DNA of 64,000 nucleotides from NCBI GenBank assembly GCA_019044685.2, contig JAGTXX020000011.1:310001-374000 (forward strand), in the 5' to 3' direction. A program made the translations under genes and the position numbers. The notes under the pieces are model-generated. The model was given only the letters and a program-made list of their open reading frames with translations. It was not told where the DNA came from and searched no databases. Position 1 is the stretch's first letter. Each line of letters begins with the position of its first letter. The DNA is from Nannochloris sp. 'desiccata' (lineage: Eukaryota; Chlorophyta; Trebouxiophyceae; Chlorellales; Chlorellaceae). This document shows positions 22,555-32,400 of this stretch, in pieces.

Positions 22555-22919
22555 TTCATCTCCTCAACCACTGGTATGTAGAAGTGTCTCGATTGGTCGA
22601 TTCATTCTGCTTTATGGAACTCTATATTCTAAAATAATTGATTATTATGTTTAATTTAGAAACAATCTGTGTACATTGATTGCTGAGTTTAAAAAATAAA
22701 TTGCTGGGTTTTTAAACTTAAGTTCGACACTATGCTTTTCTCGGATATAAAATTCAAATATATTCTAGTAGAATTTTCTAAATTTTATTGGACGCAGTAT
22801 ATAAGGCCACAAAGCTTCGCAACCTTGGAAATTCGCAATTAGAGTTTTTTAGATAATAACTGCCAGCTCGCTGAAAATCGTAGGTTCTCCGTTTACAAAC
22901 AAGTTCTTGTTTGCGCTAA
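22555..22919. other. Divergent promoter region, 365 bp
   Basis: AT-rich region between the karyopherin (-) and MYST acetyltransferase (+) start codons. It holds a TATATAA for the plus-strand gene at 22798-22804. No coding sequence seen. Confidence 0.5.
22798..22804 (+). promoter_or_regulatory. TATA box of the MYST acetyltransferase gene
   Basis: TATATAA followed by GGCCAC, 116 bp before the ATG at 22920. Match seen; use inferred. Confidence 0.5.
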
Positions 22920-24447
22920 ATGGCAGAGGGTAACAAGGGTGCCCGGCGGCAAGACTCTAACGCTGAAGCTGGCCCATCAAACCAAAATGGCTCGGTAAGT
23001 AGATCTTTTTTTATGGCCCTAATCTTGATTTCGTGGTTTCAATCTCTAATGAAATACTCCATTCTCTTACAGACATACGAGGCTGGCACCAAAATTACCT
23101 GCAAGGCCACTTTTGACAACCAACATCATGCAGCAAAGGTGATCGAGCGTAGAGAAGACGGCGATAAGGGCTTTCTTTACTATGTTCACTACCCAGAATG
23201 TGAGTTTTGATCAATAGCTACGTCATATATTATTCTAAGTCCCCATAATTCCATATTCCTGTAGAGTTTTTGTATGCATCTTCTCATTCTCACCTTCCCC
23301 CTTCTTGTCCCGCTTCTTTTTGAAATTCATGCAGTCGACAAGCGTTTAGACGAATGGGTAGGAGAAGAACGCATCAACCGCAACACTGGCATGACTCGCG
23401 TAGGTTCCGGTGGTTCAGGAGCTTCTCTGGGCCTTGAAAGCGACCAGAAAATGACCCGTCGCCTCAAACGGCAATTTGCAGAAATCCATCACGTCGGCCC
23501 TGCAGTCGATGAGCTCCCTCCTATCGACCAACACCTGGAAAAAGAACATCAAGAAAAGACAAAAAGTAAAGAATATTCAGGTTGTAGAACTAGGCAAACA
23601 TGAAGTAGACACCTGGTATTATTCTCCATACCCTGAACCCTACGCGTCTTGTGAGAAGCTCTACATTTGTGAATATACCCTAAAATATTTCCGTAAAAAG
23701 AAGACATTACTCCGTCATTTGGCGAAATGTAGTTTACGGCACCCCCCTGGAGATGAGATTTATCGATCTCCACCTCCTCCAGACCACGATCCGAGCTACG
23801 TTGGTGGACCGGTGACCAATCCAGCAATCTCAATGTTTGAAGTGGATGGGAAAAAAGCAAAAGTATATTGCCAAAATCTCTGCCTACTTTCCAAGCTCTT
23901 TTTAGATCACAAAACGTTGTATTATGATGTAGATCCTTTCTTATTCTACGTCATGTGCGAGAAAGATGAGCAAGGACATCACATTGTCGGCTACTTCTCA
24001 AAAGAAAAAAATTCTGCTGAAGGCAACAATTTGGCGTGTATTTTAACCCTACCTCCTTATCAACGCAAGGGATACGGCAGGTTTTTAATTGCCTTTTCAT
24101 ATGAGCTGTCGAAAGTGGAAGGAAGGGTAGGTAGTCCTGAACGTCCTTTATCAGATCTTGGCGCAGTATCGTACCGCTCGTACTGGACACGTGTCATTTT
24201 AGAAACCTTACGTGATCACAAGGCTAATATGAGTATTAAAGACATTTCAGAACGTACCGCTATTCGTACTGATGATGTGGTTAAAACATTGGAAAGTTTG
24301 AGTTTGATTAAATATTGGAAGGGTGATCACATTATTTCTGTGACGCAGAGGATTGTGGAAGAGCATTTGAGGTCGGTTGCGAATCAGAAGAACATTGATG
24401 TGGATCCGACAAGGCTGCATTGGACCCCTCATGGTATTAAAAAGTAG
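22920..24447 (+). CDS. MYST-family histone acetyltransferase (ESA1/TIP60/HAM-like), apparent one-base frameshift
   Basis: Exons 22920..22994, 23073..23199 and 23335..24447 (introns 78 and 135 nt). A Tudor-knot/chromo-barrel domain ([11 protein letters not shown] ... [13 protein letters not shown]) comes first. The MYST C2HC finger ([14 protein letters not shown] ... HLAKC) and acetyl-CoA loop [10 protein letters not shown] follow, then a winged helix that ends the protein. Relatives acetylate histone H4 within NuA4 and act in transcription and DNA repair. In exon 3 the frame changes at the A5 run 23561-23565. Upstream codons read EHQEKTK and the family's next residues [10 protein letters not shown] lie in the +1 frame, so one extra A seems present. 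Both sides are otherwise intact and well conserved, so a homopolymer sequencing or assembly error is likelier than a dead gene. Total length would be about 435 residues. Confidence 0.93.
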
Positions 24448-24665
24448 TTTAGGGGGTAGTTTTGTTATTTTTTTTTTCGATATCTTATAGAATCTTTTTG
24501 ACGTTGACTTCTTTTGACCTATCATTTATCGGTATTGTTTTTGTTTGAATGGTTGAGATCCTTTTCTGTGTTGGTTACACCAGTTCACTAGATTAATTAA
24601 ATAGGAAATACTAGTAAGCGTATAGTCACTCAGTACCTGTTCTAACTAATTAATTAATTAATTAT

Positions 24666-25745
24666 CTAGGCTTCTTGAATAAACTTTACTATAGCCGGGG
24701 TGACCCCCTCGGCAAAGTCCTCATGCGGCATATGCCCCACTTTCGCTTCGATCCCCGTGGCCATTTGTATACACGTTCTCTTCGTCTCCAGCCAATCAAG
24801 GACCAATTTCAAATCTAAAAATGAGTCTGCCCCGCCATGGATCATCAATGCAGGATTTTTCCAGCTATAGTATTCCTCATTAACCTCAGAAAGCAGGGTA
24901 GAAAAGTCAATAGCCTCCATGGTGCGGTAAATAACAGCACTGGCAGCAGGGTCGTTGTCGTACGCAGCCGCGTAGGCATCGGCATCTTTCCTCTGCATGG
25001 CGTAAGGACTTCCCGCAGCATTAAAATTTGCAGCATCAAAGTACGCATCTGGTTTTGGTCGCATAAACGCTAAGGGTGCTTTATATGCTGCTAATTCAGG
25101 CCGAAGTTTGGATTTAAGACTCAGTGGGGTGTTAAAAATAACTAATTTGGCTACTTTATCTTGATTCCTCGCTGCCCAGAGAAGAGCAACTTGACCGAGG
25201 ATGTAGCCATGGACAATAAGGACGAATGGTTTATTGAGAGGAAGGGCATCGATTGCTTGGTTTAGAGAAGCAATATAAGATTCAGAAGAATAGTCAAAGC
25301 TGGATGTCGGCTTCGAAGAAGCTCCATGGCCGAGAAAGTCGAGAGCTATCGTTGTGTGCCCCGCAGTGCCTAGTAAACGAATGACGTTACGGTAAGAATA
25401 GCTAGAGCTGCCTATTCCGTGTAAACACAGTACGGGCAATTTGTCAGGGGTGGCTTCTTTGGGATTGACATCTGCTGTGCGGTATGCCCAAGTGAAGCCT
25501 CCAACGTCAATCGACGACGGGGCCAAGAAACCCATACTCGTGCCGCTGATAATCTCTCCAGTCATCGGATCTACTTCCTCAAGTTCTGATGATTTTACAC
25601 GCCATTGTAATGCAGGGGTAGGGCGTTTCTTAGATGATGTTGGTGTGGGCTGACTCCTTAAAATTGACACATGTCGAGTTGAAAATTGTTCAGCAGATGG
25701 AGCTACAACGGGGAAATACCCCGTCTTCATTGATTGCATTATCAT
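24666..25745 (-). CDS. Plastid alpha/beta-hydrolase-fold protein lacking the nucleophile serine
   Basis: Intronless, 359 residues. The first 45 or so residues are Ser/Thr/Pro-rich and basic, a likely transit peptide. The fold is clear: VLCLHGIGSSSYSYRNVI (oxyanion region), ALDFLGHGASSKP, then the nucleophile-elbow position, a MIHGGADSFLD strand with the acid, and a late GHMPHED with the histidine. At the elbow, where GxSxG is expected, the sequence is HGYILG, with no serine. Plant plastid relatives of this group show a similar G-F/Y-x-x-G elbow, so loss of the nucleophile seems ancestral and not a recent mutation. It is therefore probably not an ordinary serine hydrolase; a different chemistry or a binding role is possible. 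A hAT-like element begins 42 bp upstream of the ATG (target duplication at 25787-25794). Confidence 0.85.
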   Translation of the reverse strand: MIMQSMKTGYFPVVAPSAEQFSTRHVSILRSQPTPTSSKKRPTPALQWRVKSSELEEVDPMTGEIISGTSMGFLAPSSIDVGGFTWAYRTADVNPKEATPDKLPVLCLHGIGSSSYSYRNVIRLLGTAGHTTIALDFLGHGASSKPTSSFDYSSESYIASLNQAIDALPLNKPFVLIVHGYILGQVALLWAARNQDKVAKLVIFNTPLSLKSKLRPELAAYKAPLAFMRPKPDAYFDAANFNAAGSPYAMQRKDADAYAAAYDNDPAASAVIYRTMEAIDFSTLLSEVNEEYYSWKNPALMIHGGADSFLDLKLVLDWLETKRTCIQMATGIEAKVGHMPHEDFAEGVTPAIVKFIQEA

Positions 25746-25786
25746 TTGAAATGTTATGGTTTATCCAATTGTGGGAATTGGGCGTT

Positions 25787-25794
25787 CACACTGC
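25787..25794. repeat. Left target-site duplication of the hAT-like element
   Basis: CACACTGC, identical to 26551-26558. It lies 42 bp upstream of the ATG (25745) of the minus-strand alpha/beta-hydrolase gene, so the insertion is in that gene's promoter or leader. Confidence 0.9.
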
Positions 25795-25817
25795 CAGTGC
25801 TTCGTTTAAGGATTTTG

Positions 25818-25926
25818 GCCTGGCATTTTTTTCCCGGCATTTTTTCGTCCCTGGCCTGTTTTTCGGCATTCTGCCCCGGCATTTTTTCTGGATTCTGCCC
25901 CGGCATTTTTTCCATTTTTTTTCTTG
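25818..25926. repeat. Left subterminal repeat cluster of the hAT-like element
   Basis: Five copies of a motif close to CCGGCATTTTTTC in the same orientation, spaced irregularly. Probably transposase-binding subterminal repeats. Confidence 0.75.
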
Positions 25927-25990
25927 ACAGCATCAGGCACTATTTCTGAGCAGCGCAGATGCGCCTTATTGAAACATGGCTGGAATTTCT

Positions 25991-26300
25991 TTAGATTACA
26001 TCTTTAAAAAAGCAAAAACAAGGAACTACAAATGCGCTCCACGACGCTTTTTCTTCGCCTTCCATACCTTTTTTCCTCTTCTGCAACAAGGAAGAAAATT
26101 CAGATTTGAATTTGGGTGGCTTATTTTAAGAAGTTAAGCATACAGATGACATCACATACCTTCAAAGCAGGTTCTTTGAACGGAGAAGAAGTCAAATCAA
26201 TGGGTTGTTGCAAGTGCTGGACAGCCATGACTCGATCAAAGATCTGGGCAACCAAAGTTCGGACTAAGTCCTGATCATTGGTCTGCCGAGTGGTATCCAT
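25991..26300 (-). CDS. Small spliced ORF carried inside the hAT-like element
   Basis: Exon 26160..26300 (ATG at 26300, 47 codons) joins exon 25991..26080 across a 79-nt intron with good sites (GTATGT...TTGCAG), phase 0, to give 76 residues. The first exon has ordinary protein composition with an amphipathic helix (QDLVRTLVAQIFDRVMAVQH). The second is Lys/Glu-rich and then hydrophobic; an alternative frame of exon 2 would give a strongly basic tail, but it is not in phase. I recognise no family, and it is not a transposase. Because it lies between terminal repeats flanked by a target duplication, it travels with the element. It may be a captured piece of a host gene, as in Pack-type transposons. 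Whether it is expressed is unknown. Confidence 0.5.
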
Positions 26301-26371
26301 AGTGATAATGAGAGAATAACCTCTTACAAATGAACTTTTGTTAATTTAGTACTCTAAAACTGGCCTAAATC

Positions 26372-26536
26372 TCCGGCATTTTTTCAAAATTTTCGAAAAA
26401 AACGGCATTTTCCCCCGGCATTTCTGGCCCGCCGGAGCTCCGCTCCGGCACTTTTTGCACGGCATTTTTTCCTGTTCCTGCGCCTGAAAATGCCGGAAAA
26501 TTGGCATTTTCCGGCATTTTCGGCATATATGCCGGC
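26372..26536. repeat. Right subterminal repeat cluster of the hAT-like element
   Basis: At least seven CCGGCATTTT-like motifs in both orientations, including short palindromes (GCCGGAGCTCCG-like and GGCATATATGCC). They share the core GGCATTTT with the left cluster. Confidence 0.75.
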
Positions 26537-26550
26537 TAAACGAAGCACTG

Positions 26551-26558
26551 CACACTGC
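26551..26558. repeat. Right target-site duplication of the hAT-like element
   Basis: CACACTGC, identical to the 8 bp at the left end. The following sequence runs into the upstream region of MIA40. Confidence 0.9.
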
Positions 26559-26767
26559 ACTAATTTAACTGAGTGGAGGGTAACTCCAGTGTATACATGT
26601 TAGCAGGTGGATTCAACAGCAGTTAATTAGGGGTTCAGGAATACATTTATTTCAAACGAAATTCTTCGCTTTACATTTTACCTCAATATACCAACCTGTT
26701 AGTAGCCCCCAAGTCAAAATCTGAAACCCCTCTCCATCTCAAAGTGATCGAAACGTTCTTGAGAGAC

Positions 26768-27181
26768 ATGGCAGGTCTAGAACAGCTTGCAGCGCAAGCA
26801 ATGAGCAGTGCAAATGGAGAGGAGGATTTAGAAAAACAGATCCAGGAAGCGATAGCATGCCCTTGCGTCGGTAAGTGCAAAAAACACATTCCTCTTTAAC
26901 TATTTGACTCCCGGCCTCCACCGCCCCTATGCCTCCCTAATTCTTATACACGCACTCTGTTTTCTCACTCTGCAGCTGACTTACGGGATGGACCGTGTGG
27001 CTCTACTTTTGTAGGTGCATTTAGTTGTTATATTCGTAGCTCCCATGAAGAGAAAGGCATGGATTGTTTAGAAGAATTTAAATTTTTTCACGAGTGCCTA
27101 AAAAAGAATCCAGACCATGTCGAGAAAATAATGGATGATGCCCATGAGGTAGCCTCTGAAGAGGAGGGAAAGGAAAAATAG
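26768..27181 (+). CDS. MIA40: MIA40/CHCHD4 oxidoreductase of the mitochondrial intermembrane space
   Basis: Exons 26768..26870 and 26976..27181 join in phase (GTAAGT...TGCAG, 105 nt) to 102 residues. The redox-active CPC motif (residues 32-34, ACPCVADL) is followed by a twin CX9C helix pair: CGSTFVGAFSC, then CLEEFKFFHEC. The short hydrophobic stretch GSTFVGAFSCY forms the substrate cleft in relatives. MIA40 oxidises incoming small cysteine-rich proteins in the intermembrane space and passes electrons to Erv1. There is no N-terminal membrane anchor, so this is the short form seen in plants and animals, not the long yeast form. Each exon is too short for routine ORF calling. The C-terminus is acidic (EEEGKEK), as in relatives. 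Confidence 0.93.
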
Positions 27182-27533
27182 CGGTGGCATATTAGTATTC
27201 TTTTAAACAAACTTAAAATATCCATCACTTCTTCTGTTTTTCGGCAATTGTCATTCTGTTTTTTTTTGGGGGCCGCTTCCCCTTCTGATAAATAAGTACC
27301 CTCGTATTGGCTCCTTTAAGTTTTTAGTTTATTACTACGACTTCTTTACATTCTTTTCTTTAATTTGACATATTATACCAAGAAAAATTCAACAAACAGC
27401 TTATGTAATGCTGTCTTAGCTAAATAGAAAATAAAGACGGGGAAAGTTAATACGGCGGGTGGCGATAGATATCTTGTTGAAGCAAACAAAAAACACCACC
27501 CCATCTCTCCTCCTTCCCCGTTCATGAATCCTC
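27182..27533. other. Convergent 3' intergenic region, 352 bp
   Basis: Between the stop codons of MIA40 (+) and AP-4 mu (-). AT-rich with a poly-T/G run near 27258-27271. No gene or RNA seen. Confidence 0.4.
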
Positions 27534-29083
27534 TTATCCTGTCCTAATCTGATACGAATTTGCCAACGCAACTACTCTAAACCACCTTGCAGGGTTATAG
27601 CCTTTTTCTTCTTTCAAAATTTTCAAATATTTCACATCCATGCCACTGATAGAAGGTTTACCAGGCAGTACAAATTGTACCATCACAGGGCCATATTCAT
27701 GTTTTGCCATTTCAACGGATCCAGAATCTATAGTTAGACGAACACGTAAGACATGCTCTTTACCTCCCTTCAAATTTTTCAATGACCATATCAATCGGTG
27801 TTCTCGAGCATCCCACTCTGCCTGTTGACCAAACATACCCTTCATAGCTAATGGCAACGCGTTTCCAAGCAAGGAATTGCCTTCTCCTGGTGGGCTATCC
27901 GTTTCACAATGTACCCGTTGCACACTGGGCGGTAACGGGACTGTAATCTCAATTCCAGAGGCAGTTTTTGTCGACTCAAATTCCGCTCGTAATCTAATAA
28001 ACAAAGTCATCTTATCAGGAGAGTGGGCGTCGTCTTCCAGTAATGGGTACACTCTGAACGGCGGTCGATATGAACTGGAACACCGGTAGGTTAATAAATC
28101 AAAATGGCCTTCAGGTGGCACCAGTTCTAATACACGATCTCGATCAAAGGCCGTGTGATCAACGCCTTCGTGTAGAGAATAGGTGTCTAGGATAACTGAG
28201 CTAGCAGAAGAAGAGGAATAATCATCATATCTATCTCTATTTCTATCCCCAGTAGTAGTATTCCTGTTGTCACGTTGTCCCAGAATTAAATTTTCTGGTA
28301 ATCCCAGTCTGATGGGGGGATTGCCGCCAAGATACGATTTCACTTTAATGGCACCCACAATCGAAGATGAACGGAGATGCCCACGTGCATCGAAGATCGC
28401 AGTGAGTTTCTCTACTACATCCACAAATATCTCTTCTTTGGCACCAGTACGGGCGGTATCTAGCACTGATTTGATGACCTCAGAAGGTCCAGCAGCAGCT
28501 CCTGCAGCGGGGCGACCTCGTGGTCTCACTACGACAGGCTCCATAGCAATGAACTGCTTTAACCGCTCCGTCGAGGAGTTTTGAGGGAACCCATAGTCTA
28601 AGACCTCATCTAAAAGTTCATATATAAGTAGGAAATTACGCCGGACTGAATCTTCAGACACATGCCCTACATAATCGCGAACGATCCAGTACATGCGTTG
28701 CAATAATTCAAGGACAAGAGAGGGGGCGACGTTTTCACGGGTGGTAGCGACCCAAAAGAGACCTCCTGCTTTGGCGTAGAGGTAGTGGACGCCATCTACT
28801 TGGAAGACAGGGGGTGCGTCGTGCCCTGCGCCGTCCCAGAGGGTAGCTTTGCGGTAGAAAATATCAGTGGCCGCCTGTGATTGTGACGAGGAAATGGAAG
28901 TGATAAGATATTTGTTGAAATAAGAGCAGCAGCCCCAAGAATAGGTAAAATACACGCCATGTTTGGTGAATAGATTATATCCGCCACCAAAACTGTGTTC
29001 GTTACCTTGGGAACGTTGCCTTTGAAGTCTTTAAAGATTATAACGTCGCCACGGGGCGACTCAATGAAGAGTTGAGACAACAT
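27534..29083 (-). CDS. AP-4 adaptor complex subunit mu
   Basis: Exons 29006..29083 and 27534..28874 (131-nt intron GTAACG...TCACAG, phase 0) give 472 residues. The start MLSQLFIESPRGDVIIFKDF is the longin domain of a medium adaptin chain. APPVFQVDGVHYLY, TTRENVAPSLVLELLQR and NFLLIYELLDEVLDYGFPQ are mu-chain landmarks that agree best with AP-4. The C-terminal mu-homology domain follows, ending SYQIRTG. AP-4 acts at the trans-Golgi network without clathrin and selects tyrosine-type cargo signals. An Asn/Arg/Asp-rich low-complexity insert (about residues 255-280) separates two strands of the mu-homology domain. AP-4 over AP-1 or AP-2 is judged from the longin spelling and the long divergent tail; confirmation by phylogeny would settle it. 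Confidence 0.86.
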
Positions 29084-29113
29084 TTCTGTCTATTTAACCG
29101 ACTCTAGATTTGT

Positions 29114-29275
29114 TTAGGCTGACTTTTCCTTTTTAAAAAGGGACAAGAATCTGGCCACAATGAAGTGGATGACGACCAAGGCAGGGAGGAAGCAAACGAC
29201 AGCAATGAAAGCAATGTAAAGATCTTGCTTGGGGAAAGGGACAGGATAACCAAACAGGGTGTCAATGGCCTCCAT
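29114..29275 (-). CDS. Small single-span membrane protein, 53 residues
   Basis: ATG at 29275, stop at 29114. The sequence starts MEAIDTLFGYPVPFPKQD, has one hydrophobic helix (about residues 19-44) and ends with a basic tail KKEKSA. It sits between the AP-4 mu gene and CTF18. A longer frame upstream exists but is not protein-like. Codon use and charge pattern (helix then Lys-rich end) look real, as in small subunits of membrane complexes. I do not recognise the family. Confidence 0.6.
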   Translation of the reverse strand: MEAIDTLFGYPVPFPKQDLYIAFIAVVCFLPALVVIHFIVARFLSLFKKEKSA

Positions 29276-29473
29276 CGTAGATATGGCGTATGGTGAACAC
29301 TGTAAATAAGATACAATATGAGGCAGGAAGACGTGGAGGCGTGTCAAAGCTGCGTGAACAAGCAACGAGGTAGAAAATGTTTATTTTAAACTGCTTCTGT
29401 CAATCAAGTCTCAAGTAGATGAAGCGTTGGTGTCTAAATAATTCACCTAGTAAACAATATAAACATAGGCATT

Positions 29474-32400
29474 ATGGATGACATAGATAGCCTTCTAGAT
29501 TTTGAAGCAGATCTCTTTGAAGAGGAGAATGGTAAGAACGATCAAATGCCAACCGTTTGAATTTTACAATCAAATACTGACGTTTAATGCCCTCGAATCA
29601 TTTCTGCAGCTTCAAGGAAAAGGTGTGTTGCTGATATAGCATCACAGCGCGACGCTGTTGCCAGTTTAGGCACCGATGCTAAACGTCCTCGAGCAGCAAC
29701 AACCATAGATAGCGCTATTGATGACGAAGAGCTTTTAGAGCTAGCATTGCGAGGATATGGTGGCCAGGAAAACGCCGCGCCTAAGCCTTTTGCCTCGGGG
29801 GCTGGACTTTCCGCAGCAATCACTGGCACCACCACCAATGCCTCTCAACATAGCAACCTCTCTGGTAGAAAATCTGTACCTCACCAAAATCAAACCGCCC
29901 ACATGGATAACGACGAGTTAGATGCATTGCTTGAAATCGATCCTAGCCAAATGTCTGCATTTAATAAAGAAGGTACTCGTTTGCCTCCTGAGAGTACCGT
30001 CGCTAATGGCGCTGCTCCTGCTCAAGAAGAAGAGCTAGCAGCAGAAGTAGAGGAAGAGGAAGCGCAGCTTCCAGTTCGTCAGGCTTTAGATACCATGCTC
30101 CCTTTACGCCCATATGCTCCTCCCTTGCGTGATGCCATCAACGTAGAAGGAGCATGCCTTACCGTCACCTCTAGCTCAGGCGAGCGTGTCTATGCCCCTC
30201 TAGCCCCAGCCCAAGGAGCCTTTGCCTCTACTTCCAAAGTTGACATTGCAGGAGCACTACGACGTGCTCGTGGTACGCTTCTTTCTTCCAAAATTGAGGA
30301 TTTGCTTCAAGAAGTAGAGAGAGACCAATTTGAAAAAGCTTTGGCAGAGACTGCAGCTCAAAAAGAAGATGAAGAAGCTGCCGCCGCTGCTGCTGCTGCT
30401 GCTGGAGAAGAAACTGTGGGATTAACAACGCCTGGTCATGCTTCTAAGAAACAACGTACTGCTTCTGGTAGTGCAGGTAAATCACACTCTGCCAAGAAAG
30501 AAGCTGCAGCGGCAAAGGCGGCATCTTCTCTCTGGGTTGAAAAATATGCCCCCAAATCCTTTTTAGACCTTTTAAGTGACGAACAAATCAACAGAGACGT
30601 CGTTCGATGGTTGAAAACATGGGATACCTGCGTATTTGGTGCCAAAGAAGACACTGCAGCTGCGATCGCTGCTAAAAAGGCCGCTGCTAAGAAGGCCTAT
30701 AACAATAAGAAATACAACGGGGGTGGGCCCGGTGCTGCTGCTGCTGGAGCTTATATTGAAAACTCTGACCCGCATGGCCGCCCAGAATATAAAGCAATCC
30801 TTCTTTGTGGCCCTCCAGGTCTGGGTAAAACCACCCTGGCGCACGTGGTAGCTCGCCACTGTGGTTATCGGTCTGTCGAGATCAATGCCAGTGATGATCG
30901 GAGCGGTACAAGTTTGACATCACGTGTCCTCGATGCAGTACAAATGCAGAGTGTCATGGGGGAAAAGAGGCCTAACTGTTTGGTTATTGATGAAATTGAT
31001 GGGGCTGCGGGTGGGGCAGAGGGAAAGAGTGCTATTTCGGCGTTGGTTAAAATTATAACTGCCAGTGCAATGGGGGGGAACAATGCTGGGGATGGCGGTG
31101 GTGGTGGTGGTAAAGATGGAGGCACTAAGAAAGGATTTGGGAACAGTAAATTCGGTGGACGCAATGGTGGTAATACTAATGACACCGACGGAGCCGAATC
31201 TGGGAGTGATGATGAAGAGCAAGGTGTCGATGTCAACGCCAATGGTGGCGGCGGTGGTGGTGGTGGTGGTCGTCGTAATAATGGTGGCAAGAGTGCTGGA
31301 GGTCTCACCCCTAGTGGCAAGTTTATTCGTGGAGGCCGTCCAGTGAAACAGAAACTCCGTCCATTAATGCGTCCTATCATCTGTATCTGCAATGATCTCT
31401 ACGCTCCTGTGCTTCGCCCCTTACGTGATGTTTGCAAGATCTTCCATTTCCGTAAACCCTCAGCAGAGCGCCTCGCCCATCGCTTACAGATGGTCTGTGC
31501 TGCCGAAGGTCTTCGCGCTGAAAAGTCTACTTTACGTATGCTTGCTGAACGTGCGGAATGTGATATCCGTTCTTGCTTAAACACCTTACAGTTCTTGTCA
31601 AAAAAGCAAAAAGTAGTTAGACAAATGGACTTATCGGGACTTGGCGTTGGTCAAAAAGACATGACGAAAGGCGCCTTCCAGGTCTGGGGTGAGCTTCTCC
31701 AAAAGAAAAAAGGCGCCAGTATCATTGGTAAAGTCAATGAAAATGATGCACAGCGTAGTACACGTCTTTACAACATGTTACTCGACTTTGGCGACTCTGA
31801 ACTAGTTCTTTCTGGAGTATACGAAAGCCTCCCCGGTCTTCGATTTTTTGATATAGGACTTCAGAGGACGACTCAAGTGCTTACAAATTTGGAAGATGCC
31901 GACATCTTCATGCGGTGCTGCCAACGGAGTGGAGATTATAGTTTATTAAAGTATCTCCCGGCTCCTACCTTGCAAGTAAGTAATATCGTAGCTGGCCCCG
32001 AGCGGCCGACAATCACTTGGCCACGTGTTGGTGGCGAGGTACGACGCCGTACTGCCTCAAATGAAGGTCTTATGCACCAATGGTTACTTGGTATGGACCC
32101 TAGTACCTTTGCTGCATTAGGTCCTCGAGCTGTAACAGCTGACTTGTTGCCATTATTACCAGCATTGACTACTCACGCCTTGAGGCCGGTGTCCCGCCAC
32201 TTGTTTTCTAAAGACGAGCAGGCTTGCGTTGATCGTCTAGTGGGTACTTTGCTTTCTTTAGGGTTAAAATACTCTTTATATATTGAAGATATGGGTGATG
32301 ATGAAGATGCCAATGCGATCCTCGGTGCAGCAGCAAGAGCAGCAGCGGTTGGGGCGTCTGCTGTGGGGGCGCCAGTTTCTAAAGACCCTCCTTTGCAGTT

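Larger units (their letters stand above)
25795..26550. mobile_element. hAT-like non-autonomous DNA transposon (756 bp) with internal ORF
   Basis: The ends are a perfect 14-bp terminal inverted repeat: CAGTGCTTCGTTTA at 25795-25808 and its reverse complement at 26537-26550. Directly outside both ends is the same 8-bp sequence CACACTGC (25787-25794 and 26551-26558), a perfect target-site duplication. An 8-bp duplication and ends starting CAGTG (fitting YARNG) are marks of the hAT superfamily. Just inside each end are clusters of a degenerate CCGGCATTTTTT motif (about 25818-25926 and 26372-26536), as expected for subterminal transposase-binding repeats. No transposase is coded, so movement would need help from an autonomous copy. 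The middle (25991-26300) holds a small spliced ORF on the minus strand. The perfect ends and duplication point to a fairly recent insertion. Confidence 0.9.

Noticed and set aside
30865..31392. 175-codon frame antisense to CTF18
   Set aside because: Low-complexity Pro/Leu/Ser product of the Gly-rich insert read backwards.
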